Source: Sphingomonas sp. R-74633
Lineage (GTDB): Bacteria; Pseudomonadota; Alphaproteobacteria; Sphingomonadales; Sphingomonadaceae
NCBI RefSeq assembly: GCF_013416555.1
Contig: NZ_JACCFG010000003.1
Span: 186,001-250,000, forward strand
Direction: 5' to 3'
DNA: 64,000 nt
How positions within the stretch are numbered: the stretch's first letter is position 1; each line of letters starts with the position of its first letter. A program made the translations under genes and the position numbers. The notes beneath the pieces were generated by a model, which had not been told where the DNA came from, made no database searches, and was given only the letters and a program-made list of their open reading frames with translations. Positions 24,630-32,430 of the stretch are shown here, in pieces.

Positions 24630-25301
24630 TTAGACGCCCTTCTTCTCCGCCTGCGCCTTGGCGGCGGGGTCGGTCGAGGGCGTGCCCGCGGCCGGCGTCG
24701 CCTGGTTCGAGAGGTTGCCGCCGGCAGCCTTGTCGTCGGTCGCATTGCCCTCGGCAGGCGCGGCAGCCGCGGCCGGTGCGGCCGGCAGCGGCAGGTTCGA
24801 GCCCTGGCTGTTGAGATAGGCGATCACGTTCGCGCGCTCCTGCGCATCGGGCAGGCCGGCGAAGGTCATCTTGGTGCCCGAGGCGAACTTGCGCGGGTTG
24901 GTCAGCCACGCGTCCATCTTGTCGAAGTCCCAATTGCCGCCGACGCCCTTCAGCGCGTCGGAGAAGGCGAAGCCGCCCTTGCCCTGGCCGATCGGCTCAC
25001 CGAGGGTGGCGTAGAGATTGGGGCCGACGCCGTTGGGGCCGCCCGAGGCGACCGAGTGGCACGAGGCGCACTTCTTGAACGAGGATTCGCCCTTGGCGAC
25101 GTCCGCGCTGGCGAGGCGGGTGGCGATCGGGGCCACGACCTCGGCCGCGCCATCGCCCGATTCTTCCACACCCTCAATCACATAACCCATGTGCTCGGGG
25201 CGCTCTGCGCGAAAATACGTGCTGCTCACGATCGAGAGCCCGAGCGCGGCAATGCCGCCCGCAAGTGCCCAGCCCGCGATCGTATTGAACCGATTGTCCA
25301 T
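24630..25301 (-). CDS. cycM: membrane-anchored class I cytochrome c (CycM-like)
   Basis: 223 residues. An uncleaved membrane anchor (about 8-30) is followed by a class I cytochrome c domain: heme motif CASCH at 78-82 and the axial methionine in GTKMTFAG, then a helical IAYLNSQG end. The C-terminal 45 residues are a low-complexity Ala/Pro/Gly/Lys tail (LPAAPAAAAAPAEGNATDDK). CycM-type cytochromes carry electrons from the bc1 complex to the terminal oxidase at the periplasmic face. It has its own terminator and is divergent from pheA. Confidence 0.9.
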   Translation of the reverse strand: MDNRFNTIAGWALAGGIAALGLSIVSSTYFRAERPEHMGYVIEGVEESGDGAAEVVAPIATRLASADVAKGESSFKKCASCHSVASGGPNGVGPNLYATLGEPIGQGKGGFAFSDALKGVGGNWDFDKMDAWLTNPRKFASGTKMTFAGLPDAQERANVIAYLNSQGSNLPLPAAPAAAAAPAEGNATDDKAAGGNLSNQATPAAGTPSTDPAAKAQAEKKGV

Positions 25302-25403
25302 GAAGTGCCCCTGCGGAATAGTTGCGTTCCTTTAAAGCGGGCAACGCAACGAAAGCAAGCGGGGCTTGCGGCCTGAAGTCCTGGCGGCTAGCCCCCGCGC
25401 GCC

Positions 25404-26291
25404 ATGGAAAATTTCGCAAGCCCGGCGCGCAAGCTCGTTGCCGAGATGACAGAAGCCGCCGCCAACACCCCCGTTCGCGCGGTCGCCTTTCAGGGCGCGC
25501 CCGGCGCCAACTCGCATATCGCGGTGCTCGAAGCCTTTCCCGACGGCCTGCCGCTCCCCTGTTTTTCGTTCGAGGACGCGATCGACGCGGTGAAGGAAGG
25601 CCGCGCCGGCTGCGCGATGATCCCGATCGAGAATTCGCTGCACGGCCGCGTCGCCGACATCCATTTCCTGCTGCCCGAATCGGGGCTGTCGATCATCGGC
25701 GAGCATTTCCTGCCGATCCGCTACGGGCTGATGGGCCTGGGCCCGATCGAGGGCGTGCGCCAGGCGATGAGCCATCCGCAGGCGCTGGGCCAGTGCCGCC
25801 ACTGGCTGAAGGCGCAGGGCATCTCGCCGCTCGCCTATCCCGACACGGCGGGTGCCGCCGCAGTGGTCGCCGAGCAGGGTGACGCTGCCGTCGCCGCGCT
25901 GGCGCCGCCGGGTGCGGCCGCGCTCTATGGCCTCAAGATGCTGGGCGAGGACATCGCCGATGCCGAGCATAACATGACTCGCTTCGTGATCCTGGCGCGC
26001 GAGGCGCAGGTGGCAGACGAAGGCCCGGCGATGACCACGCTGATCTTCGAAGTGAAGAACGTACCCGCCGCGCTCTACAAGGCGCTGGGCGGCTTTGCGA
26101 CCAACGGGGTCAACATGACCAAGCTGGAGAGCTACCAGCGCGGGGGCAGCTTTGCGGCGACCGAATTCTATGCCGACATCGTCGGCAGCCCCAGCGAGGC
26201 ACCGGTTGCCCGGGCGCTCGAGGAACTGAAATTCCACACCAAGTGGATGCGCGTGCTCGGCACCTACCCCCAGGCGCGCGAACGCGCGTAG
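25404..26291 (+). CDS. pheA: prephenate dehydratase
   Basis: 295 residues: a PDT catalytic domain (about 25-200) plus C-terminal ACT domain, without a fused chorismate mutase. Key residues: VAFQGAPGANSHIA at the start, the IPIENSLHGRV loop and the catalytic Thr-Arg-Phe in NMTRFVIL. The ACT domain has the phenylalanine-binding type NMTKLESYQ. It makes phenylpyruvate for phenylalanine synthesis and should be feedback inhibited. The stand-alone chorismate mutase encoded at 42253-42537 could supply its substrate. Confidence 0.95.
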   Translation: MENFASPARKLVAEMTEAAANTPVRAVAFQGAPGANSHIAVLEAFPDGLPLPCFSFEDAIDAVKEGRAGCAMIPIENSLHGRVADIHFLLPESGLSIIGEHFLPIRYGLMGLGPIEGVRQAMSHPQALGQCRHWLKAQGISPLAYPDTAGAAAVVAEQGDAAVAALAPPGAAALYGLKMLGEDIADAEHNMTRFVILAREAQVADEGPAMTTLIFEVKNVPAALYKALGGFATNGVNMTKLESYQRGGSFAATEFYADIVGSPSEAPVARALEELKFHTKWMRVLGTYPQARERA

Positions 26292-26352
26292 CGAACACCG
26301 ACAGGAGCGAAGTTGACGCCGGAACGCGGTTTCGGCGCGCGAAACCATGCGC

Positions 26353-26395
26353 TTGACTCATGCGACGATCTATTGTGTATAGACAACATATCGTC
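26353..26395 (+). promoter_or_regulatory. promoter with palindromic operator before the XRE gene
   Basis: TTGACT (26353-26358) and TGTATA (26376-26381) with a 17-base spacer, 30 bases before the XRE start. An inverted repeat GACGAT (26364-26369)/ATCGTC (26390-26395) straddles the -10, and within it TTGT/ACAA flank GTATAG. A repressor bound here would occlude polymerase; the XRE protein itself is the obvious candidate. Confidence 0.55.
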
Positions 26396-26410
26396 ATCTG
26401 AGTCGTTTTA

Positions 26411-26653
26411 ATGCCGCAAATCCACAACCGTATTGCCCTGTTTCGTGCCGAACGCGGCATGAGCCGGCGCGAACTGGCCGAAGCGGTGGCGGTGAACCCC
26501 CAGACGATCGGCTATCTCGAGCGCGGCGACTACAGCCCCAGCCTGGAGCTGGGCATGAAGATCGCCGCGGTGTTCGGCGTCTCGGTCGAGCTGCTCTTTT
26601 CCTTCAGCCCCTTCGAATCGGTCGCGAGCGCGTTGCGCCGCGCGGCCGAGTGA
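26411..26653 (+). CDS. XRE-family small DNA-binding protein
   Basis: 80 residues consisting of one Cro/CI-type helix-turn-helix (NRIALFRAERGMSRRELAEA, VAVNPQTIGYLERGDYSPSL) and a short C-terminal helix. It closely resembles small regulators of the YgzP/PlcR-N type, which often sit beside a membrane-protein gene. The following membrane-protein ATG is 15 bases after its stop, so the two are co-transcribed. Autoregulation through the palindrome upstream is likely. Confidence 0.88.
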   Translation: MPQIHNRIALFRAERGMSRRELAEAVAVNPQTIGYLERGDYSPSLELGMKIAAVFGVSVELLFSFSPFESVASALRRAAE

Positions 26654-26667
26654 ACGCGGAGATTTGC

Positions 26668-27174
26668 ATGTCCCGTTTCAATCAGCGTCTCTTCGCCCGG
26701 CTCGATGCCGCAGCCGAGCATACCGGCATGCCCGCGCTCGCCCGCCACGAGATACGGCGCCGGCACTTGCGCTGGGTACCGATCGTCGCGCTGGCGATCG
26801 CGATCGGCGGCTGGGCCTGGGGCCTGGCGCGGCCGGACAGGGCGTATCTCGGCTATGCCGCGATCTCGGTGGGATTCGCGATTGCGGTGTTCCTGCCGAT
26901 CTTCGGGCCGATCAAGCCTTGGGGCGGCGGCAAGCTGGCCGACGAATATGACCGCCAGCTACGCCAGCGCGCCTTCCTCTACGGCTTCGCCACGGTGACG
27001 TTTGCGGCCTTTGGCGGTATCTGGCTGCTGCTCGGGCTGGCGCTGATCGACAATTGGAGCCGCGAGGCGCTGATCACTCAGATCGCCTATTTCGACTATA
27101 TGCTGTTCGTCCTCTACCTCGCCGTGCCGACGCTGCAGGCAAGCTGGGCGACGCGGCCGGTGGAGGACGACTAG
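26668..27174 (+). CDS. four-helix membrane protein paired with XRE regulator
   Basis: 168 residues from the ATG giving MSRFNQRLFARLD, preceded by GGAG; a GTG at 26650 is a less likely start. Four membrane segments in two pairs: WVPIVALAIAIGGWAWGLA, LGYAAISVGFAIAVFLPIFG, YGFATVTFAAFGGIWLLLGL and YFDYMLFVLYLAVPTLQ. No known catalytic motif. The pairing of an XRE regulator with a small integral membrane protein recurs in many bacteria with unclear role. Its stop shares CTAG with the convergent nudC stop. Confidence 0.75.
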   Translation: MSRFNQRLFARLDAAAEHTGMPALARHEIRRRHLRWVPIVALAIAIGGWAWGLARPDRAYLGYAAISVGFAIAVFLPIFGPIKPWGGGKLADEYDRQLRQRAFLYGFATVTFAAFGGIWLLLGLALIDNWSREALITQIAYFDYMLFVLYLAVPTLQASWATRPVEDD

Positions 27175-28040
27175 GCCCCTTCCGCCCAGGCGGTGAGCAG
27201 GGTGAAGGCGATGGCGTAGGGCGGCGGCCCGCCGAACGGAGCGTCCGGATCGCGTGCGAGCGACTGGCGCACTTCGTCGCGGGTGAACCAGCGGGCGTCC
27301 TCGAGTTCGTGCGCGTCGATCGCGATGTCGTCGTTGAGCGCCTCGCCGATACAGGCGACCATCAGCGACGACGGGAAGGGCCAGGGCTGGCTGGCGACAT
27401 AGCGGACCTTGCCCAAGCGGATTCCGGACTCTTCGAACGTCTCGCGGCGCACTGCCTCCTCGATCGCCTCGCCGACTTCGAGGAAACCGGCCAGCGCCGA
27501 ATAGCGGCCCGGCGGCCAGCTCGGCTGGCGGCCGAGCAGCACCTTGTCGCCGCGCTCGGCGAGCATGATCACCACGGGCTCGACGCGGGGGAAATGCTCG
27601 GCGCCGCAATTGGGGCAGTGGCGCCCCCAGCCGGCATGGGTGATGCGCGTCGGCGATCCGCAATTGGCGCAGAAACGGTGGCGGCCATGCCAGAATACGA
27701 GGCTGCGCGCGGCGGCATAATTGGCGGCATCGGGCGCGGCGAAACGGTCGAGCAGCGCGAACATCGCCGGCGAACGGCCCATCGGCACCGCTTTGTCGTC
27801 CGGGATGGCCGAAGCGAAGCGGGGCACGCCTTGGTCATAGCCGAGGAAGAGCAGCTCGCCGCGGGCGTCGGCCAGGTCGGTCCAGGTCAGCCGGCCGTCT
27901 TCGTCGAGCACCGGATCGAGCCCGTCGAGCACGAGCAGCCGCGCGCCTTCATGCGCCAGCGCCGCTTCGAGCAGTTCGGGCTCGTGGCGGACGCGGTCGG
28001 CGCGGTCGAGCGTGTTGCCGGTAAAGCCGGGCAGACTCAT
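27171..28040 (-). CDS. nudC: NAD+ diphosphatase NudC
   Basis: 289 residues. A zinc ribbon with cysteines at 124, 127, 142 and 145 (CANC...CPNC), a full Nudix box (GFLEVGEAIEEAVRRETFEE, SG) and the NudC-specific SQPWPFPSSLM motif, so the call is firm. NudC hydrolyses NADH/NAD+ to NMN and AMP and removes NAD caps from RNA 5' ends. It is the last gene of the mutY-hydrolase-nudC operon; its ATG overlaps the preceding stop (ATGA). Confidence 0.95.
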   Translation of the reverse strand: MSLPGFTGNTLDRADRVRHEPELLEAALAHEGARLLVLDGLDPVLDEDGRLTWTDLADARGELLFLGYDQGVPRFASAIPDDKAVPMGRSPAMFALLDRFAAPDAANYAAARSLVFWHGRHRFCANCGSPTRITHAGWGRHCPNCGAEHFPRVEPVVIMLAERGDKVLLGRQPSWPPGRYSALAGFLEVGEAIEEAVRRETFEESGIRLGKVRYVASQPWPFPSSLMVACIGEALNDDIAIDAHELEDARWFTRDEVRQSLARDPDAPFGGPPPYAIAFTLLTAWAEGA

Positions 28041-29320
28041 TTAGCGAGATCGGCGTAGATCGCCTTCGAGACTTCGCGCTTGAGCGGAGTGTCGCCGAAA
28101 AGGTTGATCATCGCGACGCCGCGGACCTTGTGGACCGGATCGACCCAGGCGATCGTGCCGGCCGCCCCGCCCCAGCCATAGGTGCCCTTGCCCGGGCCGC
28201 TCGGCATGTCGTTGAGATAGACCGAACCGCCCGCGCCAAAGCCCATCTGCGCGCCGGTATCCTTGGCGGTTTCGTTGAGGATCGAGGTGTCGGCGCCGGC
28301 GGGCAGCAGGTTCGACATCGCGGTCGCGACGGTCGCGGGCTTGAGGATGCGCGCACCGTCGAGCTCGCCGCCGTTGAGCAGCATGTGGAGGAAGCGGTCA
28401 TAGTCGCGCGCCGACATGACGAGGCCCGCGCCGCCATAGGGGAATTCGGGCTTCTTCAGATAGATCGAGCTCGCTGCCGGATCGGCGGCCACGCGCTTGT
28501 CGCCGATCGGGGCATAGACGGTGGCGAAATTGCCGGCCTTGTCCGCCGGCACGGTCCAGTAGCTCTCGGTCATCTTGAGCGGTGCGAAGATCCGCGTGTT
28601 GACGAACTGGTCGAACGGCATGCCGCCGGCGACTTCGATCACCCGGCCGAGAATATCGAGACCGATCGAATAGCTCCACTTGGCGCCCGGCTCGGCGATC
28701 AGCGGCAGCGTCGCGGTGCGGTTGGCGAACTCCTCGAGACTGTCCGGGCGCGCCGCGGCCATCTGGACTTCGAGCTGCTCGTTCACCTGCGCCGGGTTGA
28801 TGCCGAGCTTGTTATACTCGTCGAGCAACGGCCCCTTGGTGATGATGTTGTAGCCGAGGCCGGCGGTGTGGGTGAGCAGGTTGCGCACCGTGATCGGCCT
28901 GGTCGCCGGGCGGGTGGTCAGGTCCTTCGCGGGATCGACCAGCACCTTCATATTCTTGAACGCCGGGATGAAGTCGCTGATCGGCTGGTCGAGGCTGAGC
29001 TTGCCTTCCTCGATCAGGATCATTGCGGCGATGCCGGTGATCGGCTTGGTCATCGAATAGACGCGCCACAGGCTGTCGACATCGGCCTGGTGCGCGGTCG
29101 GCTCGTCGGCGACGCGGCCTTCGCTGACCACGGTGACGGCGCCGTCGGGACGGCCGGCGAGGATGACGATGCCGGGCACCTTGCCCTCGGCGACATAGCG
29201 CTTGGCCAGCGCGGTCTCGGCGGCGACATTGGGCGCGGCGGGGGGCTGAGGGGCGGTCTGCGCGAAGGCGGGCGACGCCAGCACTGCCAGGCCAAAGCCG
29301 AAACCGATCAGACCGCGCAT
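28037..29320 (-). CDS. exported serine hydrolase (class C beta-lactamase/EstB family)
   Basis: 427 residues with a signal peptide (MRGLIGFGFGLAVLASPAFA). The catalytic SxxK is SMTK near residue 89, and the Tyr motif is in WSYSIGLDILG (YSI, in place of the usual YSN). A GGAGLVMSARDYDRF segment and the final WGGAAGTIAWVDP complete the fold. Members are esterases or D-Ala-D-Ala-processing enzymes more often than true beta-lactamases. Its 5' end overlaps mutY by 13 bp. Confidence 0.88.
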   Translation of the reverse strand: MRGLIGFGFGLAVLASPAFAQTAPQPPAAPNVAAETALAKRYVAEGKVPGIVILAGRPDGAVTVVSEGRVADEPTAHQADVDSLWRVYSMTKPITGIAAMILIEEGKLSLDQPISDFIPAFKNMKVLVDPAKDLTTRPATRPITVRNLLTHTAGLGYNIITKGPLLDEYNKLGINPAQVNEQLEVQMAAARPDSLEEFANRTATLPLIAEPGAKWSYSIGLDILGRVIEVAGGMPFDQFVNTRIFAPLKMTESYWTVPADKAGNFATVYAPIGDKRVAADPAASSIYLKKPEFPYGGAGLVMSARDYDRFLHMLLNGGELDGARILKPATVATAMSNLLPAGADTSILNETAKDTGAQMGFGAGGSVYLNDMPSGPGKGTYGWGGAAGTIAWVDPVHKVRGVAMINLFGDTPLKREVSKAIYADLAK

Positions 29321-30363
29321 AGCACTCTCCTGAATGTCCTTGCCGCCTTGGCGAAGACCGTGGGCAATCCGGCCGATTCAATCTCGGCGATCGGCCACCA
29401 TTCGCCCGCGACGGCGGCGCCTGCATGCGACGGGATCGTTGCAGCCGCAAGTCTGACATCGAGGTTGAAATGGGTGAAGCCGTGAGTGACGCTCTCGTCG
29501 AGCATCTGCCAGCCTGCCGGCACCGGCGCATCCGCCAGCCCGGGCGACGAATCGGTCCAGGGGCCGGTCGGCAGCGCGCGCATCCCGCCGAGCAGGCCCT
29601 TGTCCGGGCGGCGAACAAGCAGCACCTGCCCGTCGCGCTCGAGCCAGAACATCGTGCCGTGGCGCTGCGGCTTGGGCGCCTTGGCCGCCTTGATCGGGAA
29701 ACGCTCGGGCGCGCCGGTCGCATAGCCGTCGCAATCTTCGCGAAGCGGACACAGCAGACACTTTGGCGCGCGCGCGGTGCAGATCCCGCTGCCGAGGTCC
29801 ATCATTGCCTGGGCGAAATCGCCCGAGCGCGTATCGGGGGTGATCGTGTCGGTGAGCGCGTAGATTTTCGCCTTTGCGCCGGGCAGCGTTTCTTCCACCG
29901 CGAACAGCCGCGAGACGACACGCTCGACATTGGCATCGACCACCACGGCGCGCCGCCCGAACGCGATCGAAGCGATCGCCGCCGCGGTATAGCCGCCGAC
30001 CCCGGGAAGTTCACGCAAGCCCGCTTCGGTGTCCGGAAAGTCGCCGCGCCGCGCGACTTCGCGGGCACAGGCGAGCAGGTTGCGGGCGCGGGCATAATAG
30101 CCGAGCCCGGCCCAGGCGGCCATCAGGTCGGCATCCCCGGAAGCGGCGAGCGCCTCGACCGTAGGCCAGCGCGACGTGAACTTGTCGAAATAGGGAATGA
30201 CGCTGGCGACCTGGGTCTGCTGGAGCATCACTTCGGAGAGCCAGACGCGATAGGGATCGGGCGCATTGGCGCCGGGCCGCGCGCGCCACGGCAAGTCGCG
30301 GGCGTTGCGGTCATACCAGGGGAGCAGCGCAGCGGCGATTGCGCGAGGGGCGTTGTCGGGCAC
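29308..30363 (-). CDS. mutY: A/G-specific adenine glycosylase
   Basis: 351 residues. The helix-hairpin-helix ELPGVGGYTAAAIASIAFG precedes the catalytic Asp in VVVDANVERV. The FeS cluster ligands CTARAPKCLLCPLREDC fit C-x6-C-x2-C-x5-C. The C-terminal Nudix-like domain that recognises 8-oxoguanine starts near residue 230. It removes adenine mispaired with 8-oxoG. Divergent from the DUF721 gene with 27 bp between starts. Confidence 0.95.
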   Translation of the reverse strand: MPDNAPRAIAAALLPWYDRNARDLPWRARPGANAPDPYRVWLSEVMLQQTQVASVIPYFDKFTSRWPTVEALAASGDADLMAAWAGLGYYARARNLLACAREVARRGDFPDTEAGLRELPGVGGYTAAAIASIAFGRRAVVVDANVERVVSRLFAVEETLPGAKAKIYALTDTITPDTRSGDFAQAMMDLGSGICTARAPKCLLCPLREDCDGYATGAPERFPIKAAKAPKPQRHGTMFWLERDGQVLLVRRPDKGLLGGMRALPTGPWTDSSPGLADAPVPAGWQMLDESVTHGFTHFNLDVRLAAATIPSHAGAAVAGEWWPIAEIESAGLPTVFAKAARTFRRVLCAV

Positions 30364-30390
30364 AGGACCCTATGGCATGGGTTGGTCGAA

Positions 30391-30924
30391 ATGACGAAGC
30401 CTCCGCGTACCACGATCCGCCAGCCCAAGCCCGAGCCGCAGCGCGCGCTGCGTGCCCGCTCGGTCTCCGAGCTGCTGCCCGATGTCGGCCGCGCAAGCTT
30501 CCGCAAGTTCGGCTTCGTCCAGCATTCGATCGTCAGCCGCTGGACCGAAATCGTCGGCGAACGCTATGCCCGTGTCTCGGCGCCCGAATCGATCCGCTTC
30601 CCCCAGGGCAAGCGCGAGCAGGGCGTGCTGCACCTGATCGTCAGCGGCGCGCACGCCCCGACGATGCAGCATATCGCTCCCGAGATCGTCGAGCGGGTGA
30701 ACCGCTTCTTCGGCTATGCCGCGGTCGCCAAGCTCGCCATTCGCCACGGCCAGATCAAGGCGCCGGCCAAGGCAGCGGCGCCGCCCAGCCTCAAGCCGCT
30801 GTCCGAAGCGATGGGCGAGAGCCTGCGCGGGATCGTCGACCCCGAATTGAAGGCCGTGCTCGAAGCGCTGGCCGCCGGCGTGCTGGCGAGCGACGAGAAA
30901 CCCAAGATCGGCCGGATCGACTGA
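30391..30924 (+). CDS. DUF721 (DciA-like) protein
   Basis: 177 residues. The DUF721 domain (about 25-115) includes VGRASFRKFGFVQHSIVSRW, TEIVGERYARVSAPESIRF and VLHLIVSGAHAPTMQHIAPE. DciA is the ancestral bacterial helicase loader, and its gene often neighbours secA or mutT in other phyla; here it precedes two DsbA-like genes and smc. The C-terminal 60 residues contain a Pro/Ala/Lys linker and a helix. Its stop overlaps the next start (TGATG). Confidence 0.8.
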   Translation: MTKPPRTTIRQPKPEPQRALRARSVSELLPDVGRASFRKFGFVQHSIVSRWTEIVGERYARVSAPESIRFPQGKREQGVLHLIVSGAHAPTMQHIAPEIVERVNRFFGYAAVAKLAIRHGQIKAPAKAAAPPSLKPLSEAMGESLRGIVDPELKAVLEALAAGVLASDEKPKIGRID

Positions 30925-31637
30925 TGCGTATTTTGTTTGCAATCGCCGGCGCCGCGGCGCTGGCCCTGATCGGCGGCGCCTCGGCGCAACAGGCCGCCAG
31001 GCCCGCGCAGAATTGGGAGGCCACCGTCACGGTGACTCCGCAGGGCGGCTATCGCCAGGGCAATCCCGATGCGCCGGTCAAGCTGGTCGAATATGGCTCG
31101 CGCGGCTGCCCGACCTGCGGGCGCTTCGCCGCCGAGGGCGTCGATCCGCTGCGCAAGGATTACATCGCCACCGGCAAGGTCAGCTACGAATATCGCGACT
31201 TCCTGGTCCACGGCCCGCCCGATCTGGCGATGGCGCTGGTCAACCAGTGCGTGCCCACCAACCGCTTCTTCCCGGTGCTCGATGCGCTCTACGCGCATCA
31301 GCGCCAGTTCGAGGACAAGCTCGAGGCGCTGGTCAAGGCGCAGCCTGAGCAGCTCAAGGCCTGGCAGAAGCTGCCGGTGCCGCAGATGGCGACGCGCTTC
31401 GCCGAGGGGCTTGGCCTGATCGCGTTCATGAAGACGCAGGGGCTGCCCGAAGCCGCGGCGCGCAAGTGCCTGGCCGATCCCAAGCTGATCGCCCGCATCT
31501 CGAAGACCTATGCCGATGGCGCGAAGGTCTATGGGGTCGAGGGCACGCCCACTTTCATCGTCAATGCCCGCAAGGTAAGTGCCAATAGCTGGGAACGGCT
31601 GCTGCCCGAGCTCTGGGCAAACGGCGCCTCGGATTAG
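30924..31637 (+). CDS. exported DsbA-family thiol-disulfide protein (CPTC)
   Basis: 237 residues with a signal peptide (MRILFAIAGAAALALIGGASA). Thioredoxin-fold core with YGSRGCPTCGRFAAEG (active-site CPTC) and the cis-proline loop VEGTPTFIVN. Two extra cysteines (NQCVP, RKCLA) sit in the helical insert. Likely a periplasmic oxidase or reductase. It and the next gene are clear tandem duplicates, sharing VEYGSR-C-x2-C, FRDFL/YRDFL and DLA-LNQCVP blocks. Confidence 0.88.
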   Translation: MRILFAIAGAAALALIGGASAQQAARPAQNWEATVTVTPQGGYRQGNPDAPVKLVEYGSRGCPTCGRFAAEGVDPLRKDYIATGKVSYEYRDFLVHGPPDLAMALVNQCVPTNRFFPVLDALYAHQRQFEDKLEALVKAQPEQLKAWQKLPVPQMATRFAEGLGLIAFMKTQGLPEAAARKCLADPKLIARISKTYADGAKVYGVEGTPTFIVNARKVSANSWERLLPELWANGASD

Positions 31638-31654
31638 TCTGGAGAAGATATCGC

Positions 31655-32407
31655 ATGCGTAAATTGTTCGCTCTGGCCCTGGCCCCGCTCCTTGCGCTCG
31701 CGGCGTGCGGCGGCGGCAGTGACGGCAACAGCGCGGTCACGTCCGCCACGCCGGTCGCTTCGGTCACCGCGCCGGCCGGCAAGGCCTGGGTCGACACGAT
31801 CGCCAAGACCAAGGATGGCGGCTATCTCCAGGGCAACCCGGCCGCGCCGATCAAGCTGGTCGAATATGGCTCGCGCAACTGCCCCTATTGCGGGATGTTC
31901 GGCCGCACCGCGCCCGAGCCGCTGCGCGCCAAATATATCTCGACCGGCAAGGTCAGCTGGGAATTCCGCGACTTCCTGATCCACGGCGCGCCCGATCTCG
32001 CGGCGGCTTTGCTCAACCAGTGCGTGCCCGACGAGAACTTCTTCCCGGTGCTCGACAAGTTCTACGAGAACCAGGACGCGTTCCTGACCCGCACCGAGCA
32101 GCTCTACAAGACCAACCAGCCGCTGATCCAGCAGCTCCAGCAGCTGCCGCCGCCCCAGGCCGCGGTCGCCTTTGCCGAGCAGCTCGGCATGATCGATTTC
32201 ATGAAGCAGATGGGCGTGCCCGAAGCCAAGTCGCGCCAGTGCCTGGCCGACAAGACCAAGATCGACGAGATCGCCAAGGTCAACGCCGATGGCGCGACCG
32301 TCTATGGCGTGAACTCGACCCCGAGCTTCTTCATCAACGGCAAGAAGGTGGAAGCCGGCAGCTGGGAGCAGCTCGAGCCGCTGCTCAAGCAGGCCGGCGC
32401 GCGCTGA
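31655..32407 (+). CDS. DsbA-family lipoprotein (CPYC)
   Basis: 250 residues. A lipobox signal (LALAACGGG) makes it membrane-tethered in the periplasm. Thioredoxin fold with YGSRNCPYCGMFGRTA and cis-Pro NSTPSFFING. It has the same helical insert with NQCVP and RQCLA cysteines as its upstream duplicate. The CPYC site is the glutaredoxin-like type. Difference in anchoring (lipoprotein versus soluble) suggests different partners. smc follows after 23 bp. Confidence 0.88.
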   Translation: MRKLFALALAPLLALAACGGGSDGNSAVTSATPVASVTAPAGKAWVDTIAKTKDGGYLQGNPAAPIKLVEYGSRNCPYCGMFGRTAPEPLRAKYISTGKVSWEFRDFLIHGAPDLAAALLNQCVPDENFFPVLDKFYENQDAFLTRTEQLYKTNQPLIQQLQQLPPPQAAVAFAEQLGMIDFMKQMGVPEAKSRQCLADKTKIDEIAKVNADGATVYGVNSTPSFFINGKKVEAGSWEQLEPLLKQAGAR

Positions 32408-32430
32408 TCGGGCGGAGCTAGGAACCCGCC

